Assembly (NCBI GenBank): GCA_033085395.1
Contig: JANQBS010000392.1
Span: 1 to 29,142 of the forward strand
Direction: 5' to 3'
Length of the DNA: 29,142 nucleotides
Source: Xanthoparmelia taractica
Taxonomy: Eukaryota > Ascomycota > Lecanoromycetes > Lecanorales > Parmeliaceae
The position numbers and the translations under genes are program-made. Shown here piece by piece: positions 9,761 through 19,155 of the stretch (position 1 is its first letter; each line of letters starts with the position of its first letter). The notes beneath the pieces are model-generated. The model saw only the letters and a program-made list of their open reading frames with translations. It made no database searches and was not told the origin of the DNA.

Positions 9761-10660
9761 TCAAGGTGGAATACCATGAGCGCGCTCTAGCCCTTCGACC
9801 ATCGCTTCTGCTTCCTCACGATTCGAGGCTGCGAGAGGCCAAAACCCCATATCGTTTGAGTTCTCCTGGTCAAAATGGCTGCCAAAATAGACATTGAGCG
9901 CGCGATCCGCACCATTCATGATGGCCCCAGCCTGTGCAGAGTTCGGGGTCAGCATTATTTTTTTCAGCCAAGAACCTCAATCGTAAAACAGACTTTTCGA
10001 GTAAAAGGACCCTTTTACAGTATGTCTTCTGCCTCAAGCTCTGGTCCCAAACAGGAAGAAGTAGCTTCGAGATATACGAACCTCCTTTCCGCGCCGATAC
10101 AGTTCGTCACTACTATCTTTGGGAATATGACCCGCTAGCTCTTTCACCGCAGCTTCTTGAAACATCACCTGAACGTCAGTCGGAGATTCATCGTCTGACC
10201 CTTTTACAGCCTTCTCTGATTCTGAACTTTCAATTGATGACGTATTCGTCGGGTATATCTTTTGCTCATGGCTGTGTGCATCTGTGGCTCTGGGGCTTTC
10301 TAGAGAGGCAGATGTTGCAGTAAAAAGATCTCTTGGAGCGTCTTTACCATACAAGCTATTCAAGCGTATCAGGCGTTCTATGGCTACATCGTTATCATGA
10401 TTGGTACCTGTCGCAAGCAGGCGATGAAGGCTCGGTGCTGGGGCCACAGGGTCTTCCTCAAGTTTATTCAGACGAATTTGATTCGCCATCCGGAGTGACT
10501 GCTCTCTAAAACCGTTGCAACTTGCCTCCTCCGCTGAAGAAACCGAGAGTCTACTCCCGCAATGATGTTTCAACGAAGCTGAGATTCAGTGCAATGATCC
10601 ACCTGTCATTCACCGGGATGTTAAGGGACCTGGGAGTTCGGTCAGAATGAAAGCTAGCAT
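9761..10660 (-). CDS. Hypothetical Ser/acidic-rich protein A
   Basis: Provisional three-exon model: 10660-10630, 10578-10082 and 9931-9761, with phases closing to 232 aa. The start ATG at 10660 (MLAFILTELP) is inferred from an in-phase 51-bp intron; if that exon is wrong, the first ATG inside exon 2 is at 10489. The middle part is rich in Ser, Glu and Asp (TNTSSIESSESEKAVKGSDD), probably disordered. The C-terminal exon (ADRALNVYFGSHFDQENSND...ERAHGIPP) looks more ordered. The second intron (150 bp) has a good acceptor with the branch-like GCTGAC but a weaker donor (GTTCGT) and may hide a small exon. I recognise no family. Confidence 0.45.
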
Positions 10661-12932
10661 GGCTGCCGTTGGGGGGCAAGCGTCATCACCAAAAGCTAGC
10701 CAGGCAAGCCAACTATCACAAATATAAAACGCTGTGACCATGCTACGAAATGTGATAGTGAAGAGCATTGGTTGATGATCTTCGAGTCCGGCTTGTCTGA
10801 ATATACCAGGCTAGCTTGACACGCATCATGCGCAAGTGCCCGATGGTTCTGTCCAGGATTCTAGCCTAGTAAAGTAAAGGCTTGTCCGAATACGAGGCTG
10901 GTAGTCAGCAGAGCGTTGCTGAAGGTCTCAATATTAAAGAAGAATGATTAGGAGTACTCGAATTTCCACAAAGACTGCGCGAAGCGATGTACCTAAGTAC
11001 CCGACATAGAAACGAGCAACTTACCTTGCTTCTAGAGCCTGCAGACCACAAGGTTATGGGAAACTCTGCCTATCACCTGACACGGTCCCCGAGCTGCACG
11101 CGGTGTGCAGTCACTGTTCTTCCGATCCCACACCATTGGGCTAGTGTTCGAACGCGATATGCAGGTCTAGCCCCGTTAGGGATTTTGCTGCTGCAGACAA
11201 CCGTATATTTGTTTCCAGCGTCGCGAATCACTTGAAATCTAGGAGGTGTCCTCTCGAGCACATAGAACAGTTGGGTCTCGGAGAAAAAGTCGTGTAGCGA
11301 GCTGTGATATCGCAAAGACAGACGACGATGCTGTCCTATTCATTCTGACCTCCTCCATTCGTAGTGCTTGGGTAGGGACTCGTTTTGTGTGCGAGCGTCC
11401 CTCAGCCTTGCCTACTACTGTGATCTGGCCGCAGCCCCGGCGTTGACCTACCGATGAGAAGTATTCCAGCCTGGCGTATTTTCACGAGGCTCGCTTCTGA
11501 TTGGACTGGAGAGGCGTTGACTTCCTCTATGATGTCCCTCCCCCATATGGATCTATTGAATTATAGAGCTGTCACGCAACCCGGGCGTGGAGCTCATTTT
11601 GCGCTACTGCGGATCTTTGCGAAGTGCGTACACCTCTGTAACGATTCCTCAAGTCGTGCCCTAGCCGCTCTTTCTCTTTGCGACTATTACTACGAACTTT
11701 AGTCTACAAAATGGACGGCGCAAGTGGCTTCACAAGAAAGAGTGCCGGAAAGAGCTCCTCCTTTGTCAACATAGGCTAGCAAATTAGTTGCAGCTCGAAA
11801 TCAAGGCTAGGGAATGCAATAAATGTTTTCAGAGGCTAGCACCTATAAATTTCGAGGTCCACTCCAAAGGCCAACTCTCCGGCTTTGGACCTGGCTCGCC
11901 GAAATCGAGAAAATGGCGGGCTAGACCTGCCTAAAGAGCCGTATACCACATTAGCATGCTAATGTGAGGACTGCGTACATAGAGATGATGTAGAGTGAAG
12001 CAACTCGGAAATGCAGATTTTTTCTCCGTCTCAATCTTCTCGCGACGCGGTCCGGTAGGCTGACTATGCAAGGCTTGAAATCACGCCGGGCAGGGATTTG
12101 TCTCGGTTGTGCAATGATCATTGGGAATTTCTCATCCCCACATCATGCTCAGAGTAAGCGTGAATGTTCAAGACTGTTGAATTCGGCTAGACTGGGCCGT
12201 GCTCTAGTTCTTCGTGACAATCATTATCATTTGAGTTTCACATTCAAGCTGTTCGGTCTCGTACAGTCACGGAGTTCGCTAGCACCGACTTGCACGTGTT
12301 GCTTGATGTTCTAATTCGTGGAAGAGCAACCTTATCAAGCATTCAGAAAAAGCAAAGATAAAGGCTGTGTCCGAAAACGTAAGGAAAAGGTAGATACCGC
12401 GAGGAATGATCCTCGAACCTTTGGCAACGAGCACATGATCATCGAGATACTGCGTCTGATAGAGGGTGGAGGGTATGCTCATTCCCCAGTGGTGATTGGG
12501 AAACAGCCAGATGGAGCGTCCTGAGAGGGGCTCTTCTCATGCAAGTCGCCTCGAGGCGCCTTATTATTCTCGCCTTTTCATTGCATTCGACCAAGCAAAT
12601 GCAACCGACTGCGTTCAATACAATAAACGAATTTACTACGTCGGAATTTGCACATGTCGTTGATACCGTCCATTAACTACTCGTCAGGGGACTTGAAGGA
12701 CTTTGAATCCTCGAATACCTGGTGATACTAAGTACGGGCCTGGCCTGCTATTACCAAGGCTTTCGATTTGTGGTACCGTGCCAAGCGATGATGCTTGCTC
12801 CTGGAATTGCTGCCATCCGAGCTCTGTAATTGAGGATACTAATAACCCTGTCATTCACTTTCTCTTGCGCAAAGTCAATGACACGAGGAATGACATAGTC
12901 TCGGACAGGGATCGAGACTGTAGGATCGATGT
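10661..12932. other. Gene-poor stretch with GCTAGC cluster and a 20-bp palindrome
   Basis: About 2.3 kb with no coding region I can support. Short open frames on both strands (for example minus 11073-11315 and plus 12066-12314) have no recognised motif. GCTAGC occurs at about 10653, 10692, 10811, 11776, 11834 and 12280, far above the roughly one per 4 kb expected by chance. A perfect palindrome lies at 11947-11966. Confidence 0.5.
11947..11966. repeat. Perfect 20-bp palindrome
   Basis: CACATTAGCATGCTAATGTG equals its own reverse complement over all 20 bases. No spacer separates the arms, so it is more likely a dimeric protein-binding site or a transposon footprint than a terminator hairpin; function unknown. 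Confidence 0.8.
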
Positions 12933-14150
12933 CTATCGCTGCAGCTCAAACCATCCCCCGTCGTCTTCTATCTCATCAAGGTCCTCACAGCCTTCGTGAT
13001 TGTAAGAAATATCATAATAGACCTGGCTGCCGCATTCATGCTTTGAGGAAGAAAGCTCTCTGCTTGCGTTCCTATCCAGGCACTCAATATAGCTCATGTA
13101 GGCTGGGATTTGTTAGCCTGAACTTCTTGGGAATGATGAGAGGGGCTTACCACGTGCACGAATGACCCCATCCGATATAGACTCTGCTTCGTCTTTGGTT
13201 GGCAGAGTCACTGACTCTAAGCTGCAGCGGACGGGTGAACTCCTTTCAAACTGAGTACCCAAACCCTGTGAGGCTACATCGAAACTGGTGGGGTCGCGCT
13301 GGGAAGCAGTTTCAGAGGTGGACAGTGAATTCGAGTAGTCGAAACGCAAGGACCCCAAATCGCACACGGCCGCATCTGACACGGTGTTGTCATTATAAGG
13401 TTCCGCCTCATTGTACGATATGAACTCCGAGGAAGGCATCGAATGCTCCGAGACAGAGTGAGTGGCCCACGCAGCTTCAAAACTCTCCACTTCAATCACG
13501 GATTGAGAAATTGGGTCTTGGAACGCAAGTCTTTCGCGCTTGTATTTGGAGCCGCCGGTAATGATTACCAGCGGATCTGTAGCGCCTTCCGGACGCCCTC
13601 TTTGACTTCGAAATTTAAAGTACGCAAGCCACGAGCCTGGTCCAATCTGTCGGATGCTGTGGGACCGTTGGCGCGGTCTTTAAAACAACGTGTTTCAGTC
13701 AAAACCTTGCCTTTGGTCACGACAGGCTCATTTAAATGACCCGTGGGCCGGCCTTCATCACTCGAGCTGGCTGCTATGTACTCGTACTCTGAGTCAGCGG
13801 TGCTGTGCGTGCAAGTGTGGGAATTCCTTGTCTCTTCCAGGATTGGAAATTTTACCTAAATCTGCTCCTGTAGATGCGGGTCTCACGCGTAGCGCTTGCA
13901 ACGCAAGCCACTGCGAAACATTGTCCAACGGCTGTTTTCTTCCGTCATCTGCCCTCTGCACGTGGGCTACGTCTCGTTTATCCTCCTTTACTAACCTGTC
14001 TTTCCGGACTGTGCTTGTTGTTGCAGACATCAAGCTCGCTCGATAGGCTTGTCCGGCACCGAGGACTGTATATTGTAGAAGTTTGGCTGAAGAGGGAAGT
14101 GGGTGCGTCTCAAGGAAAGGAAGCTTTAGCTTCAGATTAAGACTCGCCAA
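12933..14150 (-). CDS. Hypothetical acidic/Ser-rich protein B
   Basis: Four-exon model: about 14150-13856, 13788-13569, 13482-13151 and 13102-12933. Phases close exactly to a frame of 338 codons plus stop. Introns 1 (67 bp, acceptor GCTGACTCAG) and 3 (48 bp, donor GTAAGC) are good; intron 2 (86 bp) is less certain. The 5' end is unresolved: the frame begins with TTG at 14150 after an in-frame stop, and the first ATG is at 14030, so an upstream exon is possible. The product is rich in Ser, Asp and Glu (EYEYIAASSSDEG, FISYNEAEPYNDN, DLDEIEDDGGWFELQR) and probably largely disordered. No family recognised. The frame runs through all four exons and the introns obey GT-AG, which argues for a real gene. 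Confidence 0.5.
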
Positions 14151-14256
14151 TCGCTATTTGTACTTTGTTGATCTGCAGTCTCACCCTTCATTAGTGATCG
14201 ACATCCTGTGACATGCCAACCCAGCTCCCACCTTTGCGAGCAACGAGGGGGGTAGG

Positions 14257-14532
14257 CTAGGGCAGGCTTGCCGTTTCCGCCGCTTGTGTCAGTGCTTTAT
14301 GTACCCCGACGACAGTTCCTATCAACATCTTATCACTTTGGCCTCGAGCAGAATACCATAGCCAATGAGATGTTAATCCATTTGAAATTAGGTCTTCGAT
14401 TGACCAGCGAGGGTTGGACCATTCCACTTTTCTGATCACGTGTATATGCAAGCCTCGATGGAGAGGCACATCATTTGCTTCCAAGTATTTGCATCCGCAT
14501 GCGCAGCTTGTCCTGTCAACACAACCTTCCAA
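14257..14532 (-). other. Unassigned open stretch, possible exon or relic
   Basis: A minus-strand frame of 91 codons includes NPRWSIEDLISNGLTSHW and WYSARGQSDKMLIGTVVG, which read like an ordered protein segment. The frame has no ATG in a clear context, no matched exons on either side and no family that I can name. It may be a remnant of a lost gene or a chance frame. Confidence 0.25.
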
Positions 14533-14813
14533 TTGGGCAGGCTACAGGTTCCTCATACAGCGCCATGGGGACCCAGGACAATTTGGCAGCAACGAGCCGA
14601 CCCTCTCGCAAACCAGGTTCTTTACCACCCACACGTTTGGACTCTGGGACTGATTGACGTTCTGATGATATGGACCCTGGAAACCTTGGGCCTGTTCCGC
14701 CGTTCCTCAGAGGAAGACACAGGTATTGCAAATGCACGCTGCTCGGCTTTCACTTGTGTCGACATGATCAGACTACATTTCATTGGGCACATTGAATACG
14801 CGTCAACATCATT

Positions 14814-15068
14814 CTATCTACTCCGTGATCCGTAAGGAGTGACCGTACATTGAGGAGTTTGATTATCTATGCTGATTGGACAATTATCTAACGGGTAACT
14901 GCAACCTACCATGAAACCAAGACCTACTTTTATAAAATTCAATAGGCATGCGAGTGAATGCTGAAGTCCAAGCACAAGCGCCAGCGCTACGGAGGGGTTC
15001 GTGTGACCTGCGACGCGAGGGGTATGACCAATGCCTTCCAACTCCACGCTGAAAAGACAGAAATGCAA
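14814..15068 (-). other. Possible aquaporin-like relic
   Basis: One minus-strand frame carries VAGHTNPSVALALVLG followed by a hydrophobic stretch. This resembles the first NPA box and next helix of aquaporins/aquaglyceroporins (H-x-NPA/S-V-x-LAL). Possible splice signals flank it (acceptor CGTCGCAG near 15003, donor GTAGGT near 14912). I could not find the second NPA box or the other helices, so if real it is a fragment. The same residues also loosely fit the QH motif region of purine permeases (GLQHSLA). Weak call. Confidence 0.25.
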
Positions 15069-15128
15069 TCAGAGCTTTCCCGCAGCACAACAACAGAGAG
15101 GCATATCCTCGCATCCTAGACTATGCAT

Positions 15129-15979
15129 CTACATGATAGTACAACAGAGAGATCTTCGTCTTCTTGGCATATCGATGTTGCATCCCTCCTCTATGTCGAG
15201 GCGCGGTTGGGGACCCGGCTGTGAATGTACTTTGGGCTTGTAGGCGATGTCGTTTTCCACATCAACGGCAGATTCAGCAAACGGTTTCGGTCGTGCGGAC
15301 ACTTGGAAAGGGGATCCATGATCTTGGAAGCGTGCCTCGGGGTGGCGGTTGATATCATCCATTTTATCTACAAACAACGTCAGGGAAAGACTGCAATAAG
15401 GTGTGTTGGGGATGTACCACATGCTTGCATGATCCTCCGGTTGATTTGTTGCGCTTCCCAACTGTTTTTGGGGTCATGAAACCTTGGGGGCGAGGTTTCT
15501 GTGCTAGATTCGCCGAAGTGGTCTCCAATAGCCTCGACTTTGCCAGCGTTGACCGCTATTGGTCCGCCCTCTCTGGAGTTGTTGTCTCCCGTAGAAGGGT
15601 CAGACTGTGCCGAGTGTACAGAGTCAGATCCTTGAACTGCCTCCATAGAATCCAACGGTGACTCTGTGCATTTTCGCTCAAGGTCTAGCTCCTCCAAAAA
15701 TCCAGAGGCATTCGATGTTGGGTTTGTCTCTGCCTCCAAGATGGGACTCGCTTGAGGGCTGAAGACCTTCTTATCATGAGACCACTCGGTAGTTACCGTT
15801 GAACGGTCACCTTGGGTATCGCCTGCCAGGATCTCTTCTTCCCCTTCCAAGGTAGTCTCTTCCTCCACTGTAGCCTCGTCTCCGGTACGGACGATGCCTG
15901 TGTCACTGTTGGGACGTGCCTCCATATAGGCTTTGTCGGGTCCCATTGCTTGCTTTCCTTCTATAGTGTTCTGCAACAT
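15129..15979 (-). CDS. Hypothetical acidic protein C with polybasic region and CaaX box
   Basis: Two exons (15979-15418 and 15367-15129) joined by a 50-bp GT-AG intron; phases close to 266 aa. The ATG at 15979 has a good context (ACAAAGATG). The first 190 residues are strongly acidic and Ser/Thr-rich (EATVEEETTLEGEEE) with no recognisable fold. The C-terminus reads IDMPRRRRSLCCTIM: four Arg followed by two Cys and a canonical CaaX box with X = Met, which predicts farnesylation of the second-last-but-two Cys and possible palmitoylation of the neighbouring Cys, as in Ras-type tails. There is no GTPase domain. I infer a disordered, membrane-tethered protein at the inner plasma membrane or endomembranes. 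No family recognised. Confidence 0.65.
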
Positions 15980-17324
15980 CTTTGTCTTGGGTTCTTTTGG
16001 TCGGTCTTTGTAATGCTGATGTTAGGAATGAGAGCCTAGGTAGGTCGACGACACGGGTAATCACAGGTTCTTGGGAGTATCGTGGAGCGGTGGTGTGCTA
16101 GTTCGTTCGACGGCTCACTGGCTTGATCGTTCAGGGTGAATATGAGATGACGCGGCTTGTACTCTCTTGAGGTATTTTTTGGTCACATGTAGTGGTCTAG
16201 ACAAAATGCGTCAAAGTAGGATTCCGAGTTTGTGGGTGCGTCTAACGGCAAAGAGCATTGAGTGAGAGCAGCAAAAAGTTACGGGACGTGAGGAGTGGTT
16301 CAAGTAATGGAGAACTAGAGCAGGAGAAGGAAAGAGACCGCGAAGAACAAGAAGAAATGACTCGAAGTACACCAAGCGCAAAAGCCAGGTGCCAGGACAC
16401 TGACCGCCTGAAGGAATCAATCTCTCTCCCGACCGAAGCCCTCGAGAAACCTACTTTAGACTAAGACTATGAAAAGTCATAATTCGTCTCAACGGTTGCT
16501 TTGCTTTGTAAGGTACAAGCCCCCCACCATTCGTGGGGTACTCAGAAGGAGGGGGTGGGTTGGCCGCCAATTGGCTTATCATGTTAACGTGCAGCAGCCA
16601 ACAGCTTGGCCCATTTCTTCCAAATCTCTCCATCTGTCGTCGTTAGACACGACAGTTAATCACGGAATGCGTTCGATCATGTGGTAATTGAACGATGCCC
16701 AACGAAAATTGAACGGAATGCAAGCAACGAGAGGAGTAGGGGAGCAGAAGATGTAGGATTCGCGGCATGGTGCAGGCAGCCAATGAGAGGTTTCCATCAC
16801 CGTGGCAGGTGCATGGCGCAGCAAAGCGGTGATGGAAAAGTTATGCGAAGGGCCCGATGAAGTGGAGGGCGCAAGCTATAGCTTTATAACCTGGGAGGCG
16901 CCTTTTGGTACGCCGAGCGCCGTCATTCTCGCCAATCCTTTGCGGAGTTAGGGGTTTTTCGGTCCATGGAGGTGCATATCGAGCAGGGAAGGATCAAGGG
17001 CAAGTGATGGGCAAATGCGCTGCGGATTATTGACTCGTTTTACGCTTGCGCGGTCTTTTTTGAAGTAGAGCTTTTAGGAGACATCACCGATGTAATGCAT
17101 CGGTGTTACCCAAACCGTCGAAGGATGTCACACGATGATGTGAAGGTAGTGAGGCTTGTACATTCCGTCTCAATTACTACATGCAATAACATGAGACCGA
17201 TCCGGTCATTGACCGCTCATGCATGCACTAGGTTCACCGAACTAATGCCCTCGAACATTGCAGGAACTCCGATAGGACATGTGGCCCAAATGCTAGATGG
17301 TGCATACTGCCAGATCAATCCCGC
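15980..17324. other. Long intergenic region, no gene seen
   Basis: About 1.3 kb between the start of hypothetical gene C and the stop of BUB3. Short frames on both strands overlap each other and have no motifs. It must include the upstream region of gene C and the 3' end of BUB3. I see no RNA gene. Confidence 0.5.
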
Positions 17325-18459
17325 TTACTTAATTCGTTTTCCTTTCGCCTCATTCTCTCCCAATTCCCTAATGAAAACACCCACCGTCCCCTCCCCCACG
17401 CCCTCACGCCCGTCCTCAAACCCAGGACTTACAGCCACAGCCAAGAACTTCCCGTCGCCGCTAAAACTCAATGCACTCACACTCGTCGTATACCGCTGGT
17501 ACTGCCGGATCCTCCTCTTGGCAATACCGTCCCAAAGCGCTACGAAGCCATCTCCACCGCCTGAAGCGAAGGTTCCATGCACAGGATGAAAAGCCAGCGC
17601 ATTGACAGGGTAGACCACGTCTACCCCTTCGGGAGAGGCTTGACGATGGCACTTGAACGCATATTTCCGCAATTGAGACGAGGATGACGGGTCGAACCAT
17701 TCAACGGCTACACGGCCTTCGATGCTTGAAGACGCGTACCCTTCGTCGTTGGGCATGCAAGCCACTGCTCTTGTCATAAACTTCAGAGACGATTCCCGCC
17801 GTTGCCACGGTTCGATGTCTGAGGTCGCAGAGTCGGAGGCCAAATCCGCGAGTTGATAGATGTGCAAGGCCCTGGAAGCCATTGCTACCACGAGCTTGGT
17901 AGAGGTGAGGGAAAGGGAGAAGGGCTTATTGGGTAGGGATATTTTGACGGTTGGTTCGGACGGTTTGGAGAGGTGGTGGATGTGCAATGTCGAGTCCCAG
18001 GAGCCTGAGACAAGGATATTGTGCTGTCGGTCGTAGAGAACGGACTTGACGCCAGCGCCGTGGGCGGAGAGCACCGTCTGGGCGCCTGTGGTGAGGTTGA
18101 TACTGTATCTCGCGTAAGCCCTAGATTCTATGGAAAAGAAGCAGCAGTGTGGATAGCCCACCGTCTGACATCCCAGTCCAAACCTGCGGTATATGCCTCC
18201 TCGTCGTTCTCCCCAAAGCACGCATCTAGAACGGGCGCTCGGTGCTCAAATTTATTGAGTAGCTGGCCACCAGTACTCGAGGTGTCGTAGAGGTAGACAT
18301 GCTTGTCCCAGGACGCTACAAGGAGCCGTAGGGAAGTGGGCGCAAACTGTATGGCGGAGATCGCGTCGGTTGGGGGGTTTGCGAGTTCGAATTGTGCTGT
18401 GAGCTGTCAATCCGAATGTCCAGAAGCATTGCAGGTAGCTGGCACGTACGAGTAGACAT
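17325..18459 (-). CDS. BUB3: Spindle assembly checkpoint protein BUB3
   Basis: WD40 beta-propeller protein of the spindle assembly checkpoint; it binds Bub1 and Mad3/BubR1 and docks them on phosphorylated kinetochore MELT motifs. Exons are 18459-18450 (only 10 bp), 18396-18162 and 18108-17325; phases close to 342 aa, the normal length. The first exon gives MSTP, then FELANPPTDAISAIQFAPTS and LLVASWDKHVYLYD. Later come VSGSWDSTLHIHHL, SSIEGRVAVEWFDP, KYAFKCHR, VYPVNALAFHPVHGTFASGGGDGFVALWD and a C-terminal VGVFIREL, all diagnostic for Bub3 and not Rae1. Introns are both 53 bp. The second intron has an unusual donor (GTGGGC), but it restores the WD repeat reading exactly. Confidence 0.95.
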
Positions 18460-19155
18460 TTCAATGGGGGTGTTGGGTAGGTGTTGGGAAGATACTCGTT
18501 TGTGAACGAAACCGTGTTAAGGGCAAGGTAAAGAGCTTTGCGGGCATGGTTTTCTCTAATCGGCTTTTGCCACTAAGCAAATTATAAAGACCCTCTATTC
18601 GCGACAATCTCACAGTAATTGCCCTTATCACCGAAGTGTCTACGACGACAATGTAGCGCGTAAACAAGTCTACAAGTCTTACAGCAAAAAGTTCCTAATA
18701 ACAGGCAGAGTGGGAATAATGAGAGCATATCTTGAATTGATTCGGGTGATCTTCGGCTTACAGAATACAAGTTACTTGGTCCTAATGACCTTGTCCTTGG
18801 ATGTCAACTAATCGTCGCATAATACTTTCGTCGCTTAAACCTTTACCTGCTGGGCAAAAACACATCAGCATCGAGAGATGTCTTACGGCGGACTCAAATA
18901 CGGCGCGGTAGTAGGTAGGAGACGGAGAATGCTTTGTGGCAGCTTTCATTACTCTTAACATAAGACCAATATAGAGAGCCTTTCTATCTGTACCAGCTCT
19001 CCAATACACTATATTCCTACATCAGTGGATTCACTCATTGAACATTTGCTTGAACCTCTCTCATTCTATTCAATCTTTCTCACCGAAGGAGCCCCGACAG
19101 TTTCCGGATTTCGGTGCCAGTAACATTGGTTCACTAACAGCCTGCTTCCCTTTAT
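18460..19155. other. Intergenic region between BUB3 and the esterase relic
   Basis: It contains the BUB3 promoter on the minus side and the upstream region of the esterase relic on the plus side. No gene, RNA or repeat stands out. Confidence 0.5.

Noticed and set aside
11073..11315. Minus-strand frame with RFQVIRDAGNKYTVVCSS
   Set aside because: Reads somewhat protein-like, but has no connected exons, no family and overlaps a plus-strand frame of equal length.
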